Shown here: piece by piece, positions 52,468-62,095 of the stretch
Position numbering within the stretch: position 1 is the stretch's first letter
How the letters are laid out: each line of letters starts with the position of its first letter
Assembly: GCF_900114925.1 (NCBI RefSeq)
Contig: NZ_FOUR01000002.1
Coordinates: 1-64,000, forward strand
Direction: 5' to 3'
Length of the DNA stretch: 64,000 nucleotides
Origin: Marinobacter pelagius
GTDB lineage: Bacteria; Pseudomonadota; Gammaproteobacteria; Pseudomonadales; Oleiphilaceae
The notes under the pieces: model-generated
The model's database searches: none
What the model saw: only the letters and a program-made list of their open reading frames with translations
What the model was told of the DNA's origin: nothing
Made by a program: the position numbers and the translations under genes

Positions 52468-53190
52468 ATGACGGATATCGACACCCTTCGCACGGAACTC
52501 GAGGGCCAAAGCCCAAGGGCCATCCTCAAGGCGGCGCTCCAGCATTACGACAACATCGCTATCTCGTTCAGCGGTGCCGAGGATGTGGTCCTGATCGAAA
52601 TGGCCCACAAGCTCACCGACAACCTGCAGGTGTTCACACTGGATACTGGCCGGTTGCACCCGGAGACCTATGAGTTTGTGGAGAAGGTCCGCAAGCATTA
52701 CGGCATCGAAATCGAGGTGCTGTTCCCCGACGCAGCGGAAGTGCAGGATCTGGTCGATCGTAAGGGCTTGTTCAGTTTTTACGAGGACGGACATTCGGAG
52801 TGTTGCGGCATTCGCAAGGTCAATCCGCTGAAACGCAAACTGGCGACGGTGGATGCCTGGATTACCGGCCAGCGCAAGGACCAGAGCCCCGGTACCCGCA
52901 ACGATGTGCCGGTGGTGCAGGAAGATTCGGCATTCTCAACCGAAGACAGAACCCTGGTGAAGTTCAATCCCCTGGCCAACTGGACGTCAAAAGAGGTCTG
53001 GGACTACATCCGGATGTCGGAAGCGCCCTACAACAAGCTGCATGAGAAAGGTTTTGTCAGTATTGGCTGCCAGCCATGCACGCGGCCAGTGCTGCCGGGC
53101 CAGCATGAGCGGGAAGGCCGCTGGTGGTGGGAAGAAGCCACCAAGAAGGAATGTGGTCTGCACGCCGGGAACCTGATCGCCAAAGACTGA
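52468..53190 (+). CDS. cysH: Adenylylsulfate (APS) reductase
   Basis: Reduces activated sulfate to sulfite. The 240-residue product has the four cysteines of a [4Fe-4S] cluster as CC (SECCGIRKV) and CxxC (GCQPCTRP), so it is the APS-type enzyme of pseudomonads and plants rather than the cluster-free PAPS reductase. The catalytic Cys lies in KECGLHAGN near the C-terminus. P-loop-like FSGAEDVV is at about 26. Convergent with its likely activator cysB. Confidence 0.95.
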   Translation: MTDIDTLRTELEGQSPRAILKAALQHYDNIAISFSGAEDVVLIEMAHKLTDNLQVFTLDTGRLHPETYEFVEKVRKHYGIEIEVLFPDAAEVQDLVDRKGLFSFYEDGHSECCGIRKVNPLKRKLATVDAWITGQRKDQSPGTRNDVPVVQEDSAFSTEDRTLVKFNPLANWTSKEVWDYIRMSEAPYNKLHEKGFVSIGCQPCTRPVLPGQHEREGRWWWEEATKKECGLHAGNLIAKD

Positions 53191-53194
53191 CCAG

Positions 53195-53212
53195 GCCCCG
53201 AACCTTTCGGGC
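53195..53212. terminator. Small hairpin between cysH and cysB
   Basis: CCCGAA (53197-53202) pairs with TTCGGG (53206-53211) with a 3-base loop in the 29-base convergent gap; no T tract, so weak. Confidence 0.3.
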
Positions 53213-53219
53213 TGCCCGC

Positions 53220-54224
<1,005 letters not shown>

Positions 54225-54243
54225 TTAGCTTTCATTCTTTTTT

Positions 54244-54249
54244 ATTATA
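54244..54249 (-). promoter_or_regulatory. -10 element of the cysB promoter
   Basis: TATAAT, a perfect -10, on the - strand 47 bases before the cysB ATG. No good -35 lies at the right distance, which fits an activated or self-regulated promoter. Confidence 0.45.
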
Positions 54250-54325
54250 GATAAAACCTTTTCCAAAGTTTAGACCAAAATTGCATTTACGCATCATTTG
54301 GCTGCGATCTGAGTCATTAGAAACC

Positions 54326-54353
54326 TTGACTTGTCTGACGCAAAGCACACAAT
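54326..54353 (+). promoter_or_regulatory. Promoter candidate for the MalT-type regulator gene
   Basis: TTGACT (54326-54331) and CACAAT (54348-54353) with a 16-base spacer, 38 bases before ATG 54392. The -10 is only four of six. Confidence 0.35.
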
Positions 54354-54391
54354 CCGCTTTACGTCTTTAAATTCCGGCATTCAGGGAACCA

Positions 54392-57130
54392 ATGCTGCTG
54401 ACCACGAAATTCCTACGGCCCAGTTCCGATCCGAGAGCGGTTCCCCGCGATCGGCTGCGTGCCTTGCTGGATCCTGCAGGGCCGAAACGACTGGATCTGG
54501 TCATAGCCCCGGCCGGATTCGGCAAGACGACCCTGGCCAGCCAGTGGTGTGCCCGAACCTCCTCTCCTACCGCCTGGCTGTCCCTGGACGAGCACGATGA
54601 CCAGCCCCGACGATTCTGGCAGTACGTGATCGGCGCTTTCGAATATGCAGGACTGCCAGGTATGGCCCAGTGCCACAAACTGCTGGCGCAGGAGGACGAC
54701 GGAGATCCCACGGCCGTCATCACGGCACTGATCAACGAGCTGGCTCGGGACGGCGGTGCATGGGCCCTGGTCCTGGATGACTACCACTTTATCCAGGATG
54801 ACACCATCCACCGCCAGTTGGCCTGGTTCATTGATTACCTTCCACCGGGCGTGCTGGTTTGTTTGGCTTCACGCACTGAGCCGCCTCTCCCGCTTGCCCG
54901 CTGGCGGGTTCGCCGCTGGGTAGAGGATATTCACCCCGGATTGCTCGCATTCTCCGAACAGGAGTGCCGGCAATTTTTCCGGGACACCATGGGGCTGGAT
55001 ATCACCGACGAGGATGCCCGCAGGATCTGCCGCAAAACCGAGGGCTGGGTTGCGGCCATGCAGTTGTCCGCACTTTCCGGTGACAGCAGCATTTCCCGGG
55101 AGGGACTGGCGAAACCAGTCGGAAATCTGGAAGTGGACGAGCGCCATATCAGCGATTACGTGCTGACCGAGGTGCTCGATAAGCAGCCCTCCCACCTGGC
55201 TGACTTCCTCCTGGAAACTGCCTGCTGCCCTCGCCTGAATGCCTCCCTGTGCAACAGCATCCGGGGACGGGACGACAGCCAGGAAATTCTGGAAGAACTT
55301 CTCCGGCAGAATCTGTTCCTGATTCCACTGGACAATCACAACGGCTGGTTTCGTTACCATGATCTGTTCCGGGATGCCCTTTCCCGGCGGATACAACACG
55401 CTCAGCCGGAACTGGCCGAATCGCTCTGGCGCAAAACCGTCGACTGGCTGCTGGCTCACGGCCACGTACAGGAGGCCATTGCCCAGATTGTGCGCCACCA
55501 GGACTGGCCCTGGCTGGCCAGGGTACTGTCGGAGCATGGCAATAACCTGATCCACGGTGGCTTTCACCTGCCGGTACTGGACTGGCTGGGTGCGCTCCCA
55601 GAGCATCTGTTGGCCGAAAGCCCGCAACTACAGATGCTGAAGATCTGGGGCTTGTTCTTTGCCAATCGTGTGGACAGCCTGGAACCCCTGCTCGTGGCAC
55701 TCGAGGATCTGCTGGACCGGCGGGTAGCCGATTCCCATCCGGATGCCGAAGGCGCACTCGGATTGCACAGCGAGATCTCCCTGATTCGTTCCTATCTTGC
55801 CCGCTCCCGGAGCGACGACAAGGCGGCCAGCGACCTCACCCGTCGCGTGCTGGAAGAGATAGATCACACCCGCATCCCCCTGAAATCCGTCACCTACTAC
55901 GGGATTGGCCTGGACTGTTTCGGACGCGGTGAATTGCCCGAGGCCGAGGATGCCCTGCGCTCCGCCGTCCACTATGGCCAGGTGGAACGTAAACCCAGCA
56001 CGGTGCTTTCCAGCGGTGGACTGCTGGCCTGGATCCAGTACAACCGGGGCGATATCGACCTGGCCCTGGAAACCTGCACCGAAGTTCGGCAATGGGTAGA
56101 CAAACATTACGCCGATCCAAGCCAGCCACGGCTGATCTCCTGCTGGCAGAACAGTGCCCTGACCGAGATCTACCGGGAACGCAACGAGCCGGAGTTGGCC
56201 CGGAGCCACCTTGCGCCCCTCCTTGAGCACGTCAGTAACGGAACCGAACCTGGTCAGCATGTGGTGATCCAGTACGTTCGCGGGCACCTGGCCTTCAGCG
56301 AAGGCCGGTTCCGGGACGCTATCGAAACCCTTGAGGATGCCTGGCAAACCAGCAGAAAACGGCGGGACCACATCGTCTTTGAACCGCCGGCCAGTGCCGC
56401 CCTGCTCGCTCGCTGTTTCCTGGCTGAAGGTCACCCGGAAAAGGCCGCGGGCATCATGTCGGCCACGGAAGGCGAGGAGGCCACCAATCCCCTGAACCGG
56501 GAACAGTTACGCATCAGCCAGGCCCGGGTGTCGAACGCCCGGGGCAAGCCGGAGGACGCGTTGGAGTGCCTGGTCGGACTACGTGAATCCGCGTCACGCC
56601 ATGCCCACAACCGCCATCTGGTGGAGATTTTGCTGGTATCTGCGGAAGCGGAGGATCTTCTGGGACAGGCCGGAAAAGCGAACGCCCTGCTAAACGAGGC
56701 GCTGGAGCTTGCGTCGGGCTCCGGATTTGTCCGGCTCTTCGGTGAGGAAAGCCCGCGGATTCGGGAAATGCTGCTGGATCTGCCGGCGTTGCGGACACCG
56801 GGTAGCTGGAACCGGCTAGTCCTGCACATGCTCCGGGAGCTGGAGAGCACACGGGTCGCACATGAAAAGCAGGCCGCCAGCTCTTCCGCTGACCAACGAT
56901 CTTCTGTGTCGGAGGATCACGGGAGCCTTGTGGAACCATTGAGCCAACGGGAAATGGAAGTGCTTGCCCTGATCAATGAGGGTCTGGCCAACAAGGACAT
57001 CGCCAGCAAGATGGAAGTGGCGCCGGCCACGGTCAAGGCCCATATCCGTAACCTCTACGGCAAGCTTGCCGTTGGGCGCCGGACCGAAGCCCTGGCCAGG
57101 GCCCGCGAGCTGGGGCTGCTTGAATCCTGA
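54392..57130 (+). CDS. Large ATP-binding LuxR (LAL/MalT-type) regulator
   Basis: 912-residue activator of the MalT/AlkS type. N-terminal STAND ATPase with Walker A APAGFGKTT at 39-47 and VLDDYHFI as Walker B, a winged-helix and long TPR-like sensor region (about 350-780), and a C-terminal LuxR helix-turn-helix (about 850-908; SQREMEVLALINEGLANKDIA). Inducer unknown; P. aeruginosa has similar regulators beside pabB. Such proteins oligomerise with ATP and inducer and bind direct repeats, of which three lie just downstream (57190-57229). Confidence 0.9.
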   Translation: MLLTTKFLRPSSDPRAVPRDRLRALLDPAGPKRLDLVIAPAGFGKTTLASQWCARTSSPTAWLSLDEHDDQPRRFWQYVIGAFEYAGLPGMAQCHKLLAQEDDGDPTAVITALINELARDGGAWALVLDDYHFIQDDTIHRQLAWFIDYLPPGVLVCLASRTEPPLPLARWRVRRWVEDIHPGLLAFSEQECRQFFRDTMGLDITDEDARRICRKTEGWVAAMQLSALSGDSSISREGLAKPVGNLEVDERHISDYVLTEVLDKQPSHLADFLLETACCPRLNASLCNSIRGRDDSQEILEELLRQNLFLIPLDNHNGWFRYHDLFRDALSRRIQHAQPELAESLWRKTVDWLLAHGHVQEAIAQIVRHQDWPWLARVLSEHGNNLIHGGFHLPVLDWLGALPEHLLAESPQLQMLKIWGLFFANRVDSLEPLLVALEDLLDRRVADSHPDAEGALGLHSEISLIRSYLARSRSDDKAASDLTRRVLEEIDHTRIPLKSVTYYGIGLDCFGRGELPEAEDALRSAVHYGQVERKPSTVLSSGGLLAWIQYNRGDIDLALETCTEVRQWVDKHYADPSQPRLISCWQNSALTEIYRERNEPELARSHLAPLLEHVSNGTEPGQHVVIQYVRGHLAFSEGRFRDAIETLEDAWQTSRKRRDHIVFEPPASAALLARCFLAEGHPEKAAGIMSATEGEEATNPLNREQLRISQARVSNARGKPEDALECLVGLRESASRHAHNRHLVEILLVSAEAEDLLGQAGKANALLNEALELASGSGFVRLFGEESPRIREMLLDLPALRTPGSWNRLVLHMLRELESTRVAHEKQAASSSADQRSSVSEDHGSLVEPLSQREMEVLALINEGLANKDIASKMEVAPATVKAHIRNLYGKLAVGRRTEALARARELGLLES

Positions 57131-57145
57131 CCGCGAATAAGCCTC

Positions 57146-57168
57146 AAATTGTGAATCCCATCACATTT
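57146..57168. promoter_or_regulatory. Near-consensus CRP/Vfr binding site
   Basis: TGTGA-ATCCCA-TCACA at 57150-57165 is a perfect match to TGTGA-N6-TCACA, with flanking AAAT and TTTT as in the full consensus. Its centre is about 84 bases upstream of the predicted start near 57242, near a typical class I helical phase. Confidence 0.65.
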
Positions 57169-57189
57169 TGCAGAACCTTTCCCTGGCCA

Positions 57190-57235
57190 CTACGCCCTTT
57201 GGACGATCCGTCTACGCCCTCTACTCCCCTATTAT
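57190..57235 (+). promoter_or_regulatory. Promoter with three direct repeats downstream of the MalT-type gene
   Basis: CTACGCCCT occurs at 57190-57198 and 57212-57220, 22 bases apart, and CTACTCCCC at 57221-57229. Read on the other strand they are GGGCGTAG, GGGCGTAG and GGGGAGTAG, similar in style to MalT boxes. TATTAT (57230-57235) follows as a -10. No good -35 is present, as expected for an activator-dependent promoter. Confidence 0.5.
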
Positions 57236-57241
57236 TCTTCC

Positions 57242-57377
57242 GACGGTGAGGCAAAGCCCCACCAAAGAATTCTGAAACTTCAGGCCTTCAGACTTCTCTT
57301 GTACCGCGTTGTTTCGACGCCCGGGTTCGAAAAGAACCCCTTCGCCAGGAGCCGCCCAATGGGACGGCTCTTTTTTT
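57242..57377 (+). ncRNA. Candidate small RNA between the MalT-type regulator and dinG
   Basis: A predicted transcript of about 136 bases with no credible ORF. It contains a stem GGTG.GGC/GCC.CACC (57245-57263), a TCTGAA/TTCAGA stem (57271-57292), GGGTTC-GAAAA-GAACCC (57323-57339) and the terminator at 57349-57377. Predicted from promoter, terminator and structure only; the start is approximate. Confidence 0.4.
57349..57377 (+). terminator. One-directional terminator before dinG
   Basis: GAGCCG-CCC-AAT-GGG-A-CGGCTC stem, followed by seven T. It works only on the + strand, so it closes either the MalT-type transcript or a separate small RNA. Confidence 0.85.
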
Positions 57378-57378
57378 A

Positions 57379-59568
57379 TCAGTGCTCGATTATCCGACGG
57401 AACGGTGGCAAGGCATCCAGCAACAACTGGCCATAGCGGCGGGCAATGATGCGGCGATCCAGAATGGTGACCCTGCCGGTGTCCTGCTCGGTGCGCAGCA
57501 GCCGGCCGACCGCCTGCACCAGCTTCACCGAGGCATCCGGAACAGTGATTTCCATGAACGGATTACCACCGCGCTGGGTCACCCATTCCGCGAGGCTCGC
57601 TTCGATGGGATCGTCCGGAACCGAGAACGGCAATCGGGTGATTACCACGTGGTGGAGGTACTTGCCCGGCAAATCAATACCCTCGGCAAAGCTGGCCACC
57701 CCGAACAGCACGCTCGGGCGACCCTCATCCACCCGGCTGCAGTGCTGGCGCAGGACTTCCCCCTTTGCCATGTCGTCCTGGGTCAGGATCAGGTCGGGAT
57801 ATTCCGGAGCCAGGGCATCGCGCACCTGCTGCATCTGTCGGCGCGAGGTGAACAACACCAGGGTGGCCTTTTCGCCGGCCCACAGACCCGGCAAGCGCTC
57901 GACCAGGGCATCGGTAAAGGCATCATCGGTGGGCATGGCTTTCATGGCGGGCACCTCCACGGTCGCCATCTCGCCATAGCGGAACGAGCTCGGTACCACC
58001 AGGTACTTGCTGGCTTCCGGCAGGCCCGCCCGGGATCTCAGACGATCAAACCGGCCCAGGGCAGTCAGCGTGGCGCTGGTCAGCACCGCGCCGTAGGCCC
58101 GTGACCAGAGCCGTGAATACAGCAGGTTATCCGCCAGCACCGGCGAGCTGTAGAGGGTGATGTCCTCGGCGTGGTCCCAGCGCTGCCGCACCGCCCAGCG
58201 GGCCGGTGGCGGACTCTTGGGTTTTGGTGCCGGGGCGCCCTGTTCTTCATCACCCTGCTTTTCCTGGCTGCCGGAACCAGCCTGGTCGCACCACGCCGCC
58301 CAGAGCCTCAGTTGTTCCTCGGAGCGACTGTGGAAGGAACCGATCACCGGGTACCACGCCTCGGCAGTATCCCTGTCGATGTCGTGTTCCTTGCGGTCGT
58401 CAAAGGCCGCCTGGAGTTCATCGGCCAGAGAGCCAAGATGACGGACCAGTCCCGCGGTAGCAATACGTGCCTCCCCGGCAAGTTCCGCCAGCTGTTCCGG
58501 CAACTCGCCCTCCGGGTAACGCCACTGGGCGGTGCGACGCTCCTCGTTGAACTCCCAGCCGGTGTTCTGTTCGGCTTCCTCATAGACCCGCGTAAGCATC
58601 TGGTCCACATCGCGGGCCGCTGTGCTGATCTTGTCCAGGGTCTTGACCGCCTGGGTACCGGGAGCCAGGAACGGCTGCATCTTCACCAGCGCCTGGGACA
58701 ATTGCTTGAGCCACTGCCGGGTGGCGTTCAGGGGAACCGAGGCGGCGAAATGGTTCAGGGCCTTGTCCGGCAGGTGGTGGGCCTCGTCAAAAATGAACAG
58801 GGCATTTTCCGGCTCAGGCAGGATCGCGCCGCCTCCCAGGGCCAGGTCGGCAAGCACAAGGTCATGGTTGGCAACGACAATATCGGCGTCGTCCAGGTCC
58901 TTGCGGGCGTCAAAGAAGGCGCAGCTGTCAAAATAGCTGCAGTGGCGGTTGGTGCACTGCCGGTGGTCGGTGGTGACCTGGCGCCAGACGTCATCGGGAA
59001 TCTGCTCAGGCCAGTGGTCCCGATCCCCGTCCCACTTTCTGGACCCGTAACTGGCCAGCATTTCCTCGAAAAAGGCGCGGGTACCCGGTTCATCGCCGGA
59101 CGGGCTGTCCAGCAGGAACAGGGGCATGGTGTCGCTGTCACCGTTGCCCTCGTCGTGAAGTCGTGCCTCCAGGCGGGACATGCACAAGTAGCGGCCCCGG
59201 CCCTTGGCCAGGGTCCAGGAAAAATCCATCTTGCTGTGTTTTTTCAGGTCCGGCAGATCCTTCAGGACAATCTGGTCCTGGAGCGCCACGGTAGCCGTGG
59301 AAATCACCAGGGTCTTGCCCAAAGCTTTTGCAACCGGAATCGCGGCAATCAGGTAGGCCAGGGTCTTGCCGGTACCGGTTCCTGCTTCCACCACACAGGT
59401 GGCGGGCGGCGAGGTGCGCTGGCCATCGTTATCGGTGATCTCACCCATGTAACGGGCGATTTCGGCGATCATCAGCCGTTGACCATAGCGGGCCCGGATG
59501 TCCTTGCCCGCCAGCACATCCCGGTAGCCTTGCTGGATCTGTTGCTTGATCTCTTCCGTCAGTGCCAT
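57379..59568 (-). CDS. dinG: ATP-dependent DNA helicase DinG
   Basis: XPD-like 5'-3' helicase of the SOS response. The 729-residue product has Walker A EAGTGTGKT at about 61-69, DEAH in FIFDEAHHL, and four cysteines that can hold the [4Fe-4S] cluster (RYLCMSR and QCTNRHCSYFDSC). Motif VI is seen as QAVGRLLRTEQDTGRV. Slightly longer than E. coli DinG, with a Pro/Lys insert (about 450-460). Its ATG shares one base with the gspB stop. Confidence 0.95.
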   Translation of the reverse strand: MALTEEIKQQIQQGYRDVLAGKDIRARYGQRLMIAEIARYMGEITDNDGQRTSPPATCVVEAGTGTGKTLAYLIAAIPVAKALGKTLVISTATVALQDQIVLKDLPDLKKHSKMDFSWTLAKGRGRYLCMSRLEARLHDEGNGDSDTMPLFLLDSPSGDEPGTRAFFEEMLASYGSRKWDGDRDHWPEQIPDDVWRQVTTDHRQCTNRHCSYFDSCAFFDARKDLDDADIVVANHDLVLADLALGGGAILPEPENALFIFDEAHHLPDKALNHFAASVPLNATRQWLKQLSQALVKMQPFLAPGTQAVKTLDKISTAARDVDQMLTRVYEEAEQNTGWEFNEERRTAQWRYPEGELPEQLAELAGEARIATAGLVRHLGSLADELQAAFDDRKEHDIDRDTAEAWYPVIGSFHSRSEEQLRLWAAWCDQAGSGSQEKQGDEEQGAPAPKPKSPPPARWAVRQRWDHAEDITLYSSPVLADNLLYSRLWSRAYGAVLTSATLTALGRFDRLRSRAGLPEASKYLVVPSSFRYGEMATVEVPAMKAMPTDDAFTDALVERLPGLWAGEKATLVLFTSRRQMQQVRDALAPEYPDLILTQDDMAKGEVLRQHCSRVDEGRPSVLFGVASFAEGIDLPGKYLHHVVITRLPFSVPDDPIEASLAEWVTQRGGNPFMEITVPDASVKLVQAVGRLLRTEQDTGRVTILDRRIIARRYGQLLLDALPPFRRIIEH

Positions 59569-60287
59569 CAGCGCGGGCTCACCCAGTCACGGACGGTGCC
59601 GACCCTGAACGACTGCCCCTGCCTGCTCAGGATCACGCCGTCTTCGGTGATCCGCTCTACCGTCAGGCCCGAGAAAGTGTCTCCGGCGCGCAGGTAGTTG
59701 TCATTGATCATCACCCGGCTTGAGGACGGGTCGGATGAGTACAGATGGCTGTTAAAGGTCAAATCGGGAATGCTCTTCTGGAATGACAGGGGTAACTCGA
59801 CAAGATGCGGTACCCTGCCTGAGCTTTCGGCTGCGGGCAATACCGGATTGCCATCGCTGGCACTGACGGAAGGCACAATGATGGTAGGCTTCTCCGAAAC
59901 CTGTGGTGCCGGGACAGCCTGGGGCTCCGGCCTCTCCAGGTCTTCCGCCTCGCCGGTCTCCGCCACTCTCTCGTCTGCCGACGCCTGGTTGACCGGTTCC
60001 GGAACTTCAGCGGGCGGTTCCCGGCTGGCTTCTGCAACAGCCTCTCCATTGACGCGCGACGGGGCCTCCTGCTCTACGGGAGTCACGATCAAGCCCTTGT
60101 CCGGCCAGAACACCACAGCCAGAACTGCCGCATTGACCAGTAGTGCCAGGGCAATCCAAACCACAGCCGAACTGGCCCGTTTCTTCTTGGGCCGATGAAT
60201 CAATTGGACTTGCTGGCCCAGGTCAGGAACCTTGCCCTGGCGCCGCTCGGTTTCGGATTTCCGGAGTGCATCGAGGATATAGGACAC
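59568..60287 (-). CDS. gspB: GspB-like type II secretion accessory protein
   Basis: Inner-membrane protein of 239 residues. The N-terminus MSYILDALRKSETERRQG is typical of GspB/ExeB; one helix follows at about 40-60; a Pro/Glu-rich spacer leads to the C-terminal T2S GspB domain (about 165-235). GspA-GspB (ExeAB) help place the secretin in the outer membrane. Start GTG 60287 with AAGGGG upstream, 3 bases after gspA. Confidence 0.88.
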   Translation of the reverse strand: MSYILDALRKSETERRQGKVPDLGQQVQLIHRPKKKRASSAVVWIALALLVNAAVLAVVFWPDKGLIVTPVEQEAPSRVNGEAVAEASREPPAEVPEPVNQASADERVAETGEAEDLERPEPQAVPAPQVSEKPTIIVPSVSASDGNPVLPAAESSGRVPHLVELPLSFQKSIPDLTFNSHLYSSDPSSSRVMINDNYLRAGDTFSGLTVERITEDGVILSRQGQSFRVGTVRDWVSPR

Positions 60288-60290
60288 GGC

Positions 60291-62000
60291 TTACCCCTTA
60301 CTGCTCGAAATACGGGGAACCAGTCGGGGCCCCGGGGTATCCAGGTCGTTATTGATCTGGATAACCGTCATGGCACCGGCGATGCCATCCACTGCCAGAC
60401 CCTTGATTTCCTGGTACCAGCGCACCTGTTGTTCCGCTGACATGCGTTTAACCCGACCATTCTCGGTGGCAGAGGTGGCATACCGGTCGGCCAGCTCCAT
60501 CATCCTGGCGCCAATCCACAACTGCTGGCCGTTACCGGAGGCGTAGAAATTGTCACCTGTCATGTATTCGGGTAAACGCCATAGCACGCGGTACTCCCCA
60601 AACCAGTATCGCTCCAGGCTGGCGAAGGACATTTCCCGAGACTGGCCTCCGGGGAGCATGACTTCCGCCATGTCTCCATCAAGAGTCTTGAGCACGGCAT
60701 AGCCGGTCTCACCAGCCTCGTTGCGAAGCTGGAGCATGGCCGGTCGGTTCAGGAACTCGAGACTCCGGCGCGTTCCCTGCCGCTCCAGACATCTCAGGCC
60801 GATGGTGCGGGCATAGTCACAGGCAACGGGATGATCCTCGGGCCGATAACTCTTGTCCCACAGACCGAAGAGTAAACGGAAAGCCCCTGGCCTGCTGACC
60901 CGGTCTTCCGCGAACCGGAAACTGGCCAATGGCTCCCGGACAGGCTCCAGGATCGGGGGTCCCTCTGTGGCAATCTCAGCGGTTGTTTCGTCGGCCACGT
61001 CTTCGGATTCGGCTTCCCGGTCAACCACACCCGCCTGTTCAGTTTCGGTTTCCAGAGCTCGTTCGAGCGTGTTGGCCAGGGGCCAGCGGTCAACCAGCCA
61101 GACCGTACCCATAACAGCGACCAGAATGGACGCAGCCACGAGCAGGTACTGTGATCCGCGCCCGGAACCATTTTTGGCGGTAACCGGAGCCGCGTTGCCG
61201 CCGCGAACTTCCCTGGCCGCCTGTTTGATATGGCCGGTCGTAATCTCGTGTTCGCCTTCGGCGTAGGCGCCCAGTAGTGCCCGGTCGCTGATCAGGTTGA
61301 TCAGGCGGGGAATGCCCTGGCTTTCCTTGTAAAGCCGGTTGATGGCGCCCTGGGAGAAGATATCCCCGCGCATTCCGGCCACTCCGAGGCGGTACTTCAG
61401 GTAAGCCGGCAGCTCATTCCGGTTGATGGCATCCAGATGGTAGCGGGCCGTGACCCTCTGGTTGAGCTGGCGAAGTTCGGGCAGGGACAGAATCTGCTGC
61501 AGCTCCGGCTGCCCGAGCAACACAATCTGCAGCAGTTTCTTCTCGGCGGTCTCGAGATTGGTCAGCAGCCGCAGCTGCTCCAGCACATCGGCAGAAAGAT
61601 TCTGCGCCTCGTCAATCAACAGCACCTTGTGACGGCCGGCGGCGTGGGCATCGAGCAGATCCCGGTTGATCAGGTCAACCAACTGCTTGATGGTGGCGCC
61701 CGGCTCGTGGGCAATCCGCAGCTCGTCGCAGATGGCGGACAGCAGTTCCTGGGCAGACAGCCGGGGATTGAGGATCAGGGCAATGTCCACGTTGTCCGGG
61801 GCATTCTCGATAAAGCAGCGGCTCACCGTGGTCTTACCGGTCCCTACCTCGCCGGTGATCACGATGAAGCCACCCTGCCCCTTCACCCCATACATCAGGT
61901 GAGCCAGCGCTTCCTTGTGGCGCTCGCTCAGGTACAGATAGCGGGGGTCTGGCGCGATGGAGAACGGCGGTTCCCGGAAACCGAAGAAATCGTAGTACAT
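60291..62000 (-). CDS. gspA: GspA/ExeA-like AAA+ ATPase of type II secretion
   Basis: 569-residue membrane ATPase. Starts MYYDFFGFREPPFSIAPDPR, a hallmark of ExeA/GspA. Walker A GEVGTGKT is at about 50-57; LIDEAQNLS is Walker B. One membrane helix follows (about 285-305), then a C39-like domain (about 375-475) and a PG_binding_1 domain near the C-terminus (AVDGIAGAMTVIQI). It pairs with gspB. The rest of a gsp operon is not in the window. Confidence 0.92.
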   Translation of the reverse strand: MYYDFFGFREPPFSIAPDPRYLYLSERHKEALAHLMYGVKGQGGFIVITGEVGTGKTTVSRCFIENAPDNVDIALILNPRLSAQELLSAICDELRIAHEPGATIKQLVDLINRDLLDAHAAGRHKVLLIDEAQNLSADVLEQLRLLTNLETAEKKLLQIVLLGQPELQQILSLPELRQLNQRVTARYHLDAINRNELPAYLKYRLGVAGMRGDIFSQGAINRLYKESQGIPRLINLISDRALLGAYAEGEHEITTGHIKQAAREVRGGNAAPVTAKNGSGRGSQYLLVAASILVAVMGTVWLVDRWPLANTLERALETETEQAGVVDREAESEDVADETTAEIATEGPPILEPVREPLASFRFAEDRVSRPGAFRLLFGLWDKSYRPEDHPVACDYARTIGLRCLERQGTRRSLEFLNRPAMLQLRNEAGETGYAVLKTLDGDMAEVMLPGGQSREMSFASLERYWFGEYRVLWRLPEYMTGDNFYASGNGQQLWIGARMMELADRYATSATENGRVKRMSAEQQVRWYQEIKGLAVDGIAGAMTVIQINNDLDTPGPRLVPRISSSKG

Positions 62001-62095
62001 GGACGTCCAGTCAGATGCTCAGGCACCGGGCATGGGCTTCACCTGCCCGGTTTGTTATGGCGGTATGATAGCGCCCGTTTCAGCGGCGTGTCATC

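Noticed and set aside
57323..57339. GGGTTCGAAAAGAACCC as a tRNA T-arm
   Set aside because: Loop is five bases rather than seven, and no acceptor or anticodon stem is present.
58171..59697. 508-codon frame opposite dinG
   Set aside because: Shadow of GC-rich dinG with no domain.
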